This document shows, one piece after another, positions 8,846-17,061 of a DNA stretch of 20,124 bases (positions are counted from its first letter, which is position 1; every line of letters begins with the position of its first letter). The stretch covers positions 1 to 20,124 of the forward strand of contig CAADWU010000002.1 of NCBI GenBank assembly GCA_900752845.1. Direction: 5' to 3'. Both the position numbers and the translations under genes were made by a program. This DNA is from Candidatus Gastranaerophilales bacterium. Its GTDB lineage: Bacteria > Cyanobacteriota > Vampirovibrionia > Gastranaerophilales > Gastranaerophilaceae. The notes below the pieces were generated by a model. The model saw nothing but the letters and a program-made list of their open reading frames with translations. It was not told the origin of the DNA and did not search any database.

Positions 8846-10199
8846 TTCAGATAAATTCTTAACAATAATAATTTGTACATTCGCTGTAATATTTGCTATG
8901 GTTTTTAAATTAATGCCAACCTGTTATTATCATATAGGTCATCATTATTTAAAGAAACAAGATTATGTTAAAGCACGTGCGAATTTTAAAAATGCGTATT
9001 TTTTTAACCGCAGTAATAAAGATTACAGATATTTTTATGTAAAATCACTGCTAAATCTTTCTCCGTCAGAACCTATTCAAAAAGAGCTTTTTGATATTGC
9101 ATCAAGCTCACAGCAAGACAGTGCGCAGCAAGCTGCGATGACAAGAGTTTCTGAATGGCGTAACACTGTTTTAAATAACGTAGGAGATAATTATATTGAA
9201 CAAGTTCCTTTAGACAAAGGAATTATACGTTGGGATATTAAAAAATTTCCTCTGAAAGTTGCAATAGTGGATAATAGTGCAATTAACGTTCCTGCTTATT
9301 ATAAAACCGAAATACTTCAAGCATTTGCACAATGGCAGGTATCTACGAGATTTATAAAATTTGAACTGACAAATAACATCTCTGATGCCAATATAATTGT
9401 TAAAATTATGCCTCCTCCTGAAAACGTATGCGAAGCAAATGTTTGCAGATATGTTGTAGGGTTTACTACTCCGAACTACAAAGATGCAACCCTTTATGAT
9501 ATGACTATTGTTTTATATTCTAAAGATCCTTTCGGAAATTACTTTTCGGATAAAGAATTATATAATACAATTTTACATGAAATCGGACATGCTCTGGGCA
9601 TAATGGGACACAGTTACAGTTCAGAAGATTTAATGTACATGACTTCTGATAATGATACAAGTTTTTATGCTCCTTATAGAAGTTCTTTCCAGTATTTATC
9701 TTCAAAAGATATTAATACAATCGAACTGCTATATAAATTGATTCCTAATATAACAAATACACCACTAGACGAATTTAACAAAAAAGGATTGATTTATGCC
9801 CCGATTATTCTTGGAACATCATCGCAAATAAGCACACGAAAATTAAAAGAAGCACAAAATTACATCAAAAATGCACCTGATTTAGCAGGCGGATACATTG
9901 ATTTGGCAATAGCATACACAGAGCTGAATAAAAACAGGGAAGCATTAAAGGCTCTTGAGAAAGCTTTGGAACTTGCAAAATCTGATAATGAAAAATATAT
10001 GGTTAATTATAATCTCGCTGTTTTAAATATGAATGAAAATCATCTCGAAGCTGCAGCATCTTATGCAAAAGCAGCCAAAGAACTTTATAATTCAGAAGAA
10101 GTAAAAGAGCTTATAACAAATATAAATCATGCTAAGATAACAAAAAAGAAACCTTTCAAAGGTCATATGATGTCTTATGAAGAAACTCCGCAAAAATAA
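8832..10199 (+). CDS. Membrane-anchored metzincin-type metallopeptidase with TPRs
   Basis: Residues 9-29 form an N-terminal membrane segment (signal anchor). A TPR-like helical pair follows (31-75), then a metallopeptidase domain (about 135-300). The zinc site is H249-E250-x-x-H253-x-x-G256-x-x-G-H260, with a probable Met-turn in DLMYM (266-270). C-terminal TPRs occupy about 335-425. The active site should face outside the membrane, degrading or processing an unknown protein. In canonical matrixins the third histidine is 10 residues after the first; here it is 11, a GH form I recall from cyanobacterial relatives but cannot check. The gene overlaps scpB by 14 bases and so is co-transcribed with the condensin genes, although no functional link is known. 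Confidence is high for a zinc peptidase and low for its substrate. Confidence 0.85.
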   Translation: MNQYNSDKFLTIIICTFAVIFAMVFKLMPTCYYHIGHHYLKKQDYVKARANFKNAYFFNRSNKDYRYFYVKSLLNLSPSEPIQKELFDIASSSQQDSAQQAAMTRVSEWRNTVLNNVGDNYIEQVPLDKGIIRWDIKKFPLKVAIVDNSAINVPAYYKTEILQAFAQWQVSTRFIKFELTNNISDANIIVKIMPPPENVCEANVCRYVVGFTTPNYKDATLYDMTIVLYSKDPFGNYFSDKELYNTILHEIGHALGIMGHSYSSEDLMYMTSDNDTSFYAPYRSSFQYLSSKDINTIELLYKLIPNITNTPLDEFNKKGLIYAPIILGTSSQISTRKLKEAQNYIKNAPDLAGGYIDLAIAYTELNKNREALKALEKALELAKSDNEKYMVNYNLAVLNMNENHLEAAASYAKAAKELYNSEEVKELITNINHAKITKKKPFKGHMMSYEETPQK

Positions 10200-10229
10200 C
10201 TGATTTACAATTTCTTCATAAACACTTTA

Positions 10230-10258
10230 TTTACGCTTATGTTTAAGGTAAATTTAAT
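10230..10258 (+). promoter_or_regulatory. Promoter of the FAD dehydrogenase gene
   Basis: TTTACG (10230-10235), a 17-base spacer and TTTAAT (10253-10258) give a plausible sigma-70 promoter with a start near 10265. That leaves a 24-base leader before the ATG at 10289 and rules out the upstream in-frame TTG at 10262 as the translation start. Confidence 0.5.
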
Positions 10259-10288
10259 TGGTTGAGTAAAAATATTGGAGATATGAAA

Positions 10289-11665
10289 ATGTACAATGTA
10301 GCGATAATCGGAGCAGGACCTGCAGGAATTTTTGCGGCTTTAGAAATTACTAAACTAAAACCGGATTGGAATGTTGTATTAGTAGAAAAAGGTCAAAGAA
10401 TTGAAAAAAGAAAATGTCTGCTTCGTGAAGGCTATGATAAATGCCCTACTTGTAAAAAATGCGGACTTCTTTGCGGTTGGGGCGGAGCAGGTGCTTTTTC
10501 AGACGGCAAACTTACTTTGACACCTGATGTTGGCGGTCACCTTGTTGATTACATGGACAGAAAAAAAGTAGAAGATTTAATCAGCTATGCAGACAAATTA
10601 TACTTAGATTACGGTGCAACAGATGAAGTTTTCGGAACTGACATGAACATTTTCAGAGAACTCGAAAGACAAGCATCATTAGCAGAATTAAAACTTGTTC
10701 ACTCTCCTGTGAGACACCTTGGAACAGAAAGAAGCCTTGATGTTTTAAAAAACATGCAGGATTATTTGAATGAAAGAATTACAATCATTAACGATGTTGC
10801 AGCAAAATCTTTAATAGTTGAATGCGAACAGGTTAAAGGAATTGTATTGGATAACGGCGAAACAATATGCGCTGAATATACAATCATCGCACCGGGCAGA
10901 GAAGGTGCGGACTGGCTGACACAAGAATTTGCAAAAAATAAAATAGGTATGGTTAATAATGCAGTAGATGTCGGAGTTCGTGTTGAACTTCCTGCACCTG
11001 TGTTTGAACCATTAACAGACAAATTATATGAATCTAAACTGATTTACCATTCACCGACTTTTGGAGATGAGGTTAGAACATTCTGTATGAACCCTAACGG
11101 TGAAGTTGTTCAGGAAAACTACAACGGAATTTCAACAGTAAACGGTCACAGCTATGCAGAAAAAACAACAAATAACACAAATTTTGCACTGCTTGTGAGC
11201 GAAAAATTCACAGAACCGTTTAAAGAACCTATTCAATACGGTCAGCATATTGCAAGACTGGCAAATATGCTTGGTGGAGGTATTCTTGTACAACGCTTCG
11301 GCGATTTGCTTGACGGACGCCGTTCTACCCCTGAACGTATTAAAGCAAGCATTATTAAGCCGACTTTAACTTGCGCAACTCCAGGTGATTTAAGTCTGGT
11401 AATTCCTTACAGACAAATGACAAGCATTATTGAAATGCTTCAGGCTCTTGATAAAATTTGTCCGGGAACTGCTTCAAGATACACGCTTCTTTACGGTATT
11501 GAAGTTAAATTTTACTCTGCAAGAGTTAAGTTAACTGATGAACTTGAAACAGAAGGAGTTAAAAACTTATTTGCTATCGGTGACGGTGCAGGTGTAACAA
11601 GAGGTTTAATCCAGGCATCAGCATCAGGTGTTCACGTAGCAAGAACAATCTGCGCAAGAGGATAA
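10289..11665 (+). CDS. COG2509-type FAD-dependent dehydrogenase
   Basis: This is a flavoprotein of the uncharacterised NAD(P)/FAD-dependent oxidoreductase family COG2509; the substrate is unknown. The Rossmann motif GAGPAG is at residues 8-13, with the ribose-binding VLVEK soon after. GWGGAGAFSDGKL (about 63-75) is the family signature, and a C-terminal FAD loop GDGAGVTRG lies about 431-439. Between them, C43 and the cluster C52-x2-C55-x2-C58-x3-C62 could bind an iron-sulphur cluster or zinc. I chose the ATG at 10289 (458 aa) because GGAG (10277-10280) sits 8 bases before it and the Rossmann fold begins at once. The ATG at 10283 is too close to the SD, and a TTG at 10262 lies upstream of the predicted transcription start. 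It is probably cytoplasmic and monocistronic, ending in the hairpin shared with the convergent gene. Confidence 0.9.
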   Translation: MYNVAIIGAGPAGIFAALEITKLKPDWNVVLVEKGQRIEKRKCLLREGYDKCPTCKKCGLLCGWGGAGAFSDGKLTLTPDVGGHLVDYMDRKKVEDLISYADKLYLDYGATDEVFGTDMNIFRELERQASLAELKLVHSPVRHLGTERSLDVLKNMQDYLNERITIINDVAAKSLIVECEQVKGIVLDNGETICAEYTIIAPGREGADWLTQEFAKNKIGMVNNAVDVGVRVELPAPVFEPLTDKLYESKLIYHSPTFGDEVRTFCMNPNGEVVQENYNGISTVNGHSYAEKTTNNTNFALLVSEKFTEPFKEPIQYGQHIARLANMLGGGILVQRFGDLLDGRRSTPERIKASIIKPTLTCATPGDLSLVIPYRQMTSIIEMLQALDKICPGTASRYTLLYGIEVKFYSARVKLTDELETEGVKNLFAIGDGAGVTRGLIQASASGVHVARTICARG

Positions 11666-11693
11666 CAATTAATAATTAAATAATATTATTTAT

Positions 11694-11734
11694 AAAACTC
11701 AAGATTTGCTTAACTTTTGCGAATTTTGAGTTTT
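11694..11734. terminator. Long bidirectional hairpin terminator between convergent genes
   Basis: Bases 11694-11709 pair with 11719-11734 as a 16-bp stem (two G-T wobbles) around a 9-base loop. The stem begins with AAAA and ends with TTTT, so each strand ends its hairpin in a short U run. It serves the FAD dehydrogenase on the plus strand and the glycosyltransferase on the minus strand. The right arm and loop lie inside the last codons of the minus-strand gene. Confidence 0.75.
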
Positions 11735-12696
11735 ATTCCTAAAATAGAATATACTTTATATTTTTTGCCATTATAAACTCTATTTTTAATAGACAATATT
11801 TTTTCTATTAATTTATCAGATGCAAAAAATTTTCTATAAACACCTAAATCCCAGAAATGAGTAAAACACTGTTTTTCAAAACCTGAGGATAAAAAGCACG
11901 CACCAAGAGTACCTGCAGTAATCCCTCCTATAACATATTTACATTTAGAAAGAATATATATAGACAAAAGGTATTCTTTTGCAAGATTATAAAAATGGTT
12001 TTTACGCTCAGGCTTTATTTGATATAGACGTTTGCCAGTTGTATCAGAAAATTTATACTGCATATTTTCAATAAGCATTTCTGCAAATTCAGTCTTGAAT
12101 AAATTATAAATTTTCAAATCTTCAGTAGCAAGCCAAATCTTTTTATAATTATACTTTTTAAGTAATTCTTTTGCTTTATCTATAACTATTTGAGGTTCAG
12201 GCTGAACAGCGTGACCTTCGGGACGGCAATTTACATAATCGGTTCCACGACATAGAATTCCCAGTACTTCTGTCTCTCCCTGAATAATTTTGTCAAAATT
12301 TATATCAAGATATTTTTGAGTTTCTTTATTAAATTTTATACAGCTAAAATACTTTCCATAAAACTTTTTAGCTTCTTCAATATTTTTAAGGCAATCATAT
12401 TCTTTCAATGAAATATTATCTTTATCGCTATCACAGGACATTATAACATTGGCATCAGACGGAATATCATTAAGAGAAATTTTACATGGCTGTTCAAAAA
12501 AATATTCCCAAACATTATCTTTATATTCTCTGCCGTCTTTAAAATATTGGTTATCAAAATGCTGCATATCAACAACCGGAATATAACCTTTATTATAAGC
12601 ATAAATTATATAATAAACAGGGATATCAAAATGATTTTCAGAATTAATAAAAGCATTTTCTTCCCTGAAATTATCTGATATTTTAATTTTTGGCAA
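11710..12696 (-). CDS. Fucosyltransferase-fold glycosyltransferase (GT11/O-FucT-like)
   Basis: It probably transfers fucose or a related sugar to a surface polysaccharide or glycoprotein. IPVVDMQHFDNQYF (39-52) with NVWEYFFEQP (61-70), CRGTDY (149-154, the nucleotide-sugar-binding R-G-D-Y-type motif), GHAVQPEP (161-168), IWLATED (187-193) and YVIGGITAGTLGA (254-266) match a family I recognise from capsule and polysaccharide clusters. The short tail ending YSILGIKLKIRKS is also typical of such enzymes. It is 328 aa with no membrane segment. The start is TTG at 12696, preceded by AGGA at about 7-base spacing. Two upstream ATGs are out of frame, and an in-frame stop shortly upstream excludes a longer form. 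It stands alone rather than in a polysaccharide cluster. The exact sugar and acceptor are unknown. Confidence 0.75.
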   Translation of the reverse strand: MPKIKISDNFREENAFINSENHFDIPVYYIIYAYNKGYIPVVDMQHFDNQYFKDGREYKDNVWEYFFEQPCKISLNDIPSDANVIMSCDSDKDNISLKEYDCLKNIEEAKKFYGKYFSCIKFNKETQKYLDINFDKIIQGETEVLGILCRGTDYVNCRPEGHAVQPEPQIVIDKAKELLKKYNYKKIWLATEDLKIYNLFKTEFAEMLIENMQYKFSDTTGKRLYQIKPERKNHFYNLAKEYLLSIYILSKCKYVIGGITAGTLGACFLSSGFEKQCFTHFWDLGVYRKFFASDKLIEKILSIKNRVYNGKKYKVYSILGIKLKIRKS

Positions 12697-12722
12697 ATCA
12701 TCATCCTTTATTTATGTTTTTA

Positions 12723-12750
12723 ATAATAATACATAAAATTATTATTACAA
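12723..12750 (-). promoter_or_regulatory. Possible promoter of the fucosyltransferase-like gene
   Basis: On the minus strand, TTGTAA (12750-12745), a 16-base spacer and TATTAT (12728-12723) lie about 27 bases upstream of the TTG start. The region is nearly all A and T, so chance matches are likely. Confidence 0.35.
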
Positions 12751-12769
12751 GAGAATTATTTAAATAATC

Positions 12770-12798
12770 TTGCCTCAAAATATTATAAGTGATATAAT
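12770..12798 (+). promoter_or_regulatory. Promoter of the histidine kinase operon, predicted leaderless
   Basis: TTGCCT (12770-12775), a 17-base spacer and a perfect TATAAT (12793-12798) precede the ATG at 12806 by only 7 bases, so the transcript should begin at or within a base of the start codon. No Shine-Dalgarno is present. The in-frame TTG at 12770 is part of the -35 box and not a start codon. Confidence 0.7.
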
Positions 12799-12805
12799 TT
12801 TATAT

Positions 12806-14581
12806 ATGAACAAACAAGTGAGTTTAACAACGCAAAATCGCTTGATAATATTCGGGTTGGTGCTTAGTACTTTCTTAATTATTTCAATAGCTGTTTTTGC
12901 GATATTTAATATACAGAAAAAGTTAAATGAGGGATATCAGAATTTCGGACAAATAGTATCCAAAGCTCTTGCAATTGAGTGTGTAGAACTTGCTTCAAAC
13001 ATTCCTGAAAATCAGGTTCTCGGAACACTTAAAGAACATGCTGATACAATTGTTGCATCACACAATGACATTGTTTTTATCGAGTTTAGAAATGCTCAGG
13101 GGAAAATGCTGTATAAGGTTACTACAAAAGACCAGAAACCTTCAAATACACCCAGCATAATCGTAAGTTCTCCAATGATTGCTTCTGACAACCAAAATGT
13201 CGGTTCTGTAACTGTTGGTCTTTCTGGAAGTATAATCAACCAAATTTCATCAACTACAAGAGCATCATTATTATTTGTATTTTCGGTTGCCTGGATTGTA
13301 TTTGCATTTGTTATACTTATTAATACATATTTAATAACCAGAGAATTAAGAATCCTTCATGAAGGTGTACAAAAAATCTCTACAGGCGAGTTCGGCTATA
13401 CCATTCAGGATAAAGACGTAAGTTCTGAAGTTAAAGAATTATTTAACTCATTTAACAATATGTCTAACAGGCTTCATATTTATGAAGAACAAAACATTGA
13501 ACAGCTAACGCTTGAACGCAACAAACTTGAGGCTGTTCTTATGAGTATTGCAAACGGCGTTGTAGTATGTGATAACAACGACAATGTTGTGCTGGTGAAC
13601 AATCACGCTCATAATCTTCTTGAACTAGAAGAAAATCAGATGTTAAATACAAAAATTCAGGAATATATAGACACTGAAGGTAATTACTGTTTTAAAAATA
13701 AAATCGAGGAATTTAAAGACACACCTATCGAGATTATGGAAAATAAACCGCTTGAATTTAATATTCAGGTTGACAAACGTGTTATCAAATCCATTATTTC
13801 CCCAATGTTTACCCGTAACAAAGATTATGTGGGATATATAATAGTTCTCATTGATATGACAAAAGAAGCTGAAATGGATGCAATGCGCTCAACATTTATT
13901 TCAAATGTTTCACATGAGCTGAGAACACCTGTAACAGTATTAAGAAGCTATATAGACACGCTTTATAACTTTGGAAACGAATTTGATTATGATACTCAAA
14001 AAGAATTTATCGGTACAATTAATCAGGAAATAATAAGACTAAACAGAATGGTTAATGATATTCTTGATTTCTCAAGAATTGAATCTAATGCCCAAATGGA
14101 AAAAACTTTAAACAACATTGATGAAGTTGTGCAAAACTGTGTTAATCAGGTTAATGTATTAACTAAAGAACAAAACGTAACCATTTCTGTAAGCAAAGAT
14201 GATGACATTCCTGAATTTTTATTTAACTATGACGGAATTGAACGTGCTTTGACAAATCTTTTATCAAATGCAATTAAATATTCACCGCAAAATTCAACTA
14301 TAAGGGTAAGTATCTCTAAAAATGAGAATAACGTTGAAGTTTCAGTCAGCGACGAAGGCTGCGGAATTGCTCCGGAATTTCAGAAAAAGATTTTTGACAG
14401 ATTTTTCAGAGTAGAAAACAATACCCACACCGTAAAAGGAACAGGTCTGGGACTCCACCTTGTTAAAATGACTATCGAGAAATATCATAACGGCAAGGTT
14501 TACGTTAATTCAGAAATAGGCAAAGGCTCAACATTCGGATTTATCTTACCTATAAGTGTTAATGAAGAAACTTTAGTATAG
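12806..14581 (+). CDS. Membrane sensor histidine kinase, NblS/Hik33-like
   Basis: Residues 13-34 and 153-177 span the membrane, with a sensor domain of about 118 residues between them outside the cell. A HAMP domain (about 178-230), a PAS domain (about 238-355), a HisKA dimerisation domain with FISNVSHELRTP (phospho-acceptor H370) and a HATPase domain follow. The ATPase has NLLSNAIKYSP (N-box, from 484), DEGCGI (516-521) and GTGLGL (545-550). The order TM-sensor-TM-HAMP-PAS-kinase and the HisKA wording (SYIDTLYNFG, QEFIGTI-like, RLNRMVNDILDFSRIES) recall cyanobacterial NblS/Hik33, and WalK is similar. No response regulator is adjacent, so the partner lies elsewhere. I chose the ATG at 12806 (591 aa) because the longer TTG form would start inside the promoter. 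The next gene's SD overlaps this stop codon. Confidence 0.92.
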   Translation: MNKQVSLTTQNRLIIFGLVLSTFLIISIAVFAIFNIQKKLNEGYQNFGQIVSKALAIECVELASNIPENQVLGTLKEHADTIVASHNDIVFIEFRNAQGKMLYKVTTKDQKPSNTPSIIVSSPMIASDNQNVGSVTVGLSGSIINQISSTTRASLLFVFSVAWIVFAFVILINTYLITRELRILHEGVQKISTGEFGYTIQDKDVSSEVKELFNSFNNMSNRLHIYEEQNIEQLTLERNKLEAVLMSIANGVVVCDNNDNVVLVNNHAHNLLELEENQMLNTKIQEYIDTEGNYCFKNKIEEFKDTPIEIMENKPLEFNIQVDKRVIKSIISPMFTRNKDYVGYIIVLIDMTKEAEMDAMRSTFISNVSHELRTPVTVLRSYIDTLYNFGNEFDYDTQKEFIGTINQEIIRLNRMVNDILDFSRIESNAQMEKTLNNIDEVVQNCVNQVNVLTKEQNVTISVSKDDDIPEFLFNYDGIERALTNLLSNAIKYSPQNSTIRVSISKNENNVEVSVSDEGCGIAPEFQKKIFDRFFRVENNTHTVKGTGLGLHLVKMTIEKYHNGKVYVNSEIGKGSTFGFILPISVNEETLV

Positions 14582-14588
14582 GAGTTGC

Positions 14589-15323
14589 ATGGAAGATATT
14601 TGGAATTGGTTTTGCAGAATTTCACTTATTGCTTTCATTTTAATTTGTCTAAATTCAATTCTGGGTGATGCAGTATTCAGATTGCAATACAGTTTTCCTA
14701 AAGTAACTTCTACAACTATAGAACAAATCAATACTTTTAAAGAGCCAATACAAATAAATATTAGTGATAATGAGATTATAACTGCAAAAGGAGACAAAAA
14801 CAGGTATATTTTACGTCCGCAGGCAAAATATTCACTTTCTGGTCTTGTAATAGCAAAAAATACAAACTTTTGGTTCAGAGATATTATGAGAAGCAACTTT
14901 GACGATATTTGTTTAATGGACATTGGTGTTGCTTGGGGAGAACTTGCAAATGATAAAAATGAGTTGTATAAGCACTGGAAATTTAAATCTCATAAAAGTC
15001 TCGGACAAAGCAGAAGACTTGAATGGAGATCAAAACCTCCTTATGATAATACTGTTTGGGATTTAGGATACGTAAGTTCACATGTTTCTCATACACATCT
15101 TATCCCTAAAAATGCAAATATTATGGGAGCATTACTAACTATCAAAAAAAATGATACTGTAAAACTTGACGGCTATTTAGTTGATATTTATACCGATAAA
15201 AATGAAAATGTAGCACGTACAAGTATGTCAAGGCAAGACAAAGATTCAACAAGCAGAGGTTCAGGGGCCTGTGAAGATATGTATGTAACTCAGGTGCAAT
15301 TAGGTAATAAGATTTACAAGTAA
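14589..15323 (+). CDS. Conserved membrane-anchored protein of unknown function
   Basis: This 244-aa protein has one N-terminal hydrophobic segment (8-27), so the rest probably lies outside the membrane. Features reminiscent of a conserved hypothetical family in proteobacteria and cyanobacteria include YSLSGLVIAK (81-90), DDICLMDIGVAWGE (105-118), SHTHLIPKN (167-175), DTVKLDGYLVDI (189-200) and a Gly-Cys motif GSGACEDMYV (224-233). It resembles a secreted beta-rich domain, but I recognise no catalytic motif. It starts 7 bases after the histidine kinase, with AGGAG overlapping that gene's stop codon, so the two are one operon. It may supply, stabilise or respond to the kinase's extracellular sensor. 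Its stop lies 7 bases from that of the convergent TPR gene, with no clear terminator in between. Confidence 0.8.
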   Translation: MEDIWNWFCRISLIAFILICLNSILGDAVFRLQYSFPKVTSTTIEQINTFKEPIQINISDNEIITAKGDKNRYILRPQAKYSLSGLVIAKNTNFWFRDIMRSNFDDICLMDIGVAWGELANDKNELYKHWKFKSHKSLGQSRRLEWRSKPPYDNTVWDLGYVSSHVSHTHLIPKNANIMGALLTIKKNDTVKLDGYLVDIYTDKNENVARTSMSRQDKDSTSRGSGACEDMYVTQVQLGNKIYK

Positions 15324-15330
15324 TAAAGAA

Positions 15331-16923
15331 TTAACTGAATAATGCATTTATCTTATCTAAAATATCCTGAGGGTCAATTTCATTTGTGACTTTGTTAATA
15401 TCTTGTGCGATTTGATAAAGTTTTGCAGCTTCAATTTTATCGCCAGTAATTGCAATTGCACGAGCAAGATTAAAATGCGCCAACGCATAATTAGGGTTAA
15501 ATTCAACAGACTTTTTAAATAAATCTATCGCCTGTCTTACACGTCCCAAATCGTCAAGATAAATTACCCCCATATTGTTATAAGCAATATCATAATCAGG
15601 TTTGTATTCTATTGCAAGGCTGTATTCTTTCAAGGCTTCATCAATGTCACCTTTGCCCCAGTATAAAAATCCCAAATTACAGTGAATTTGTGCATTTTTA
15701 GGATCTAAATCCAATGCATTTCTGTAAACTTGTAAAGCGTTATCAATATCCTCTTTATCATAAAATGCACTACCTAAATTTACATAAATATCAATATCTT
15801 TCGGAGTTAACAGATAAGCACTTTGATAAGAGCTTATAGCCGCATTCAAGTCATTTTTAGATTCCTGATAAACAAAACCTAAAGTCTGATTAATAATACT
15901 TGTCCACTGCTTTTTAGGGTTAAGAGTAACTGCTGTTTGAAAATGCGAAATAGCATTTTCAATATCGCCTTTTACGTAAAGAATGTTAGCAAGATTTGAA
16001 TGTACATCAGGCATATTAGGCATAATTTGGATGAGTTTTTCATAAATTTCAACAGCACTGTCGTAATCGCCCTGTTCTTCATAAGCTGCACAAAGATGTC
16101 TGTATGCAGTAATATTCAAGCTGTCAAGCCAAATTGCCATTTTATATTCCGTAATAGCATCGTCAAACTGTCCTAAAGCTCTGTATACATCGCCAAGCAG
16201 GCAATATAAAGGTATAAAGCCCGGTGCTTTTTCAATTGCCTCAATATAAGTATCCAAAGCATCATTATAAGCTTTTGTTTGAACCTGATAAGCACCTTTT
16301 ATCAATATGGGAAAGAATTTTAAATAAGATAATGACCTTGCAACATTTCCCATTGCAATTTTATCAAACGGAAGTGTCAACAATGACAAAATAAATTCTG
16401 CTTTTGATAAAGCAAAATTCTTAAAGCTTCTTGCAGAAGATACATTATACAAATTGGAAAGCAGAAAGTGTGCACAAGAATTTGCACAAGGCGAACACTT
16501 AATCGCTTTTTTAGCGTTCAAAGAAGCTTCTAAAAATCGAGCTTTTTTTGTGTAAGTTTCAGCAAGAAGATAATAAGCTTTTCCTAATTTAGGATTTTTA
16601 GATAATGCCGTATCCAAATAATTAACGGCTTTATCAAGGTCACCTTTAAAATAATGCGCTTGTCCGATTTTAAAATAAATCTCGGCAGAATCAATATAAG
16701 TTTCCAAAGCTCTCTGATACTCAGTAATAGCCTCATCAATATACTGGCAGGAATTATAAATATCTAAATGCCAGGCAAGATATAAATCACCTAAACGTAC
16801 ATGCAAGTCAGCATTTGTCGGATCATCTTGCAGCCCGATTTGGCAAAGTTCAATAGCACTCTTAACATTGCCGATTTTATATTCTTTATTAATCTTTTTT
16901 TCCAGTTGTTTTGTATTATTCAT
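15331..16923 (-). CDS. TPR-repeat protein
   Basis: The 530 aa are almost entirely tetratricopeptide repeats. Clear 34-residue units run about 80-150 and 215-505, with the usual small residue at positions 8 and 20 and a Pro near the end of each helix pair (for example NLGFLYWGKGDIDEALKEY). They are broken by a helical, more hydrophobic stretch at about 160-212 that is not TPR-like. A less regular pair occupies the N terminus. TPR superhelices bind partner proteins; the partner here is not evident. There is no signal peptide. A cluster of three cysteines (C143, C146, C150) precedes the hydrophobic stretch. No Shine-Dalgarno precedes the ATG, and a TATAAA lies 11 bases upstream of it, so the leader may be very short. 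It stands alone on its strand between a convergent and a divergent neighbour. Confidence 0.9.
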   Translation of the reverse strand: MNNTKQLEKKINKEYKIGNVKSAIELCQIGLQDDPTNADLHVRLGDLYLAWHLDIYNSCQYIDEAITEYQRALETYIDSAEIYFKIGQAHYFKGDLDKAVNYLDTALSKNPKLGKAYYLLAETYTKKARFLEASLNAKKAIKCSPCANSCAHFLLSNLYNVSSARSFKNFALSKAEFILSLLTLPFDKIAMGNVARSLSYLKFFPILIKGAYQVQTKAYNDALDTYIEAIEKAPGFIPLYCLLGDVYRALGQFDDAITEYKMAIWLDSLNITAYRHLCAAYEEQGDYDSAVEIYEKLIQIMPNMPDVHSNLANILYVKGDIENAISHFQTAVTLNPKKQWTSIINQTLGFVYQESKNDLNAAISSYQSAYLLTPKDIDIYVNLGSAFYDKEDIDNALQVYRNALDLDPKNAQIHCNLGFLYWGKGDIDEALKEYSLAIEYKPDYDIAYNNMGVIYLDDLGRVRQAIDLFKKSVEFNPNYALAHFNLARAIAITGDKIEAAKLYQIAQDINKVTNEIDPQDILDKINALFS

Positions 16924-16947
16924 AATATAATGTTTTTATAAAGACGC

Positions 16948-16976
16948 TTGACAGAACTCATAAAAGGTTCCATACT
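16948..16976 (+). promoter_or_regulatory. Promoter of the homocitrate/isopropylmalate synthase-like gene
   Basis: A perfect TTGACA (16948-16953), a 17-base spacer and CATACT (16971-16976, 4 of 6) give a start near 16983 and a leader of about 79 bases. The leader is AT-rich with no convincing attenuator or riboswitch. The gene itself has a good AGGAG at 17052-17056. Confidence 0.5.
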
Positions 16977-17061
16977 AAACATTGTAAATAATATACCTTA
17001 AAAATGCAAGTTATTTATAAATAAAAACATATATGTGTATTAGATTTTTCGAGGAGTTCAA

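Noticed and set aside
10262..10288. TTG at 10262 as the start of the FAD dehydrogenase
   Set aside because: It lies before the predicted transcription start and has no SD; GGAG at 10277-10280 is correctly spaced for the ATG at 10289.
12770..12805. TTG at 12770 as the start of the histidine kinase
   Set aside because: The TTG is the -35 box of the promoter whose -10 is TATAAT at 12793-12798; the 12 extra residues would precede the transcript.
16868..16876. GCCGATTT as a further sigma-28 -10 box
   Set aside because: It lies inside the TPR coding region with no TAAA 15-16 bases upstream and no gene downstream on that strand.
17004..17024. Leader peptide ATGCAAGTTATTTATAAATAA as an attenuator for the synthase-like gene
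   Set aside because: Only six codons with one Val and one Ile, no SD, and no terminator/antiterminator hairpins before the gene.
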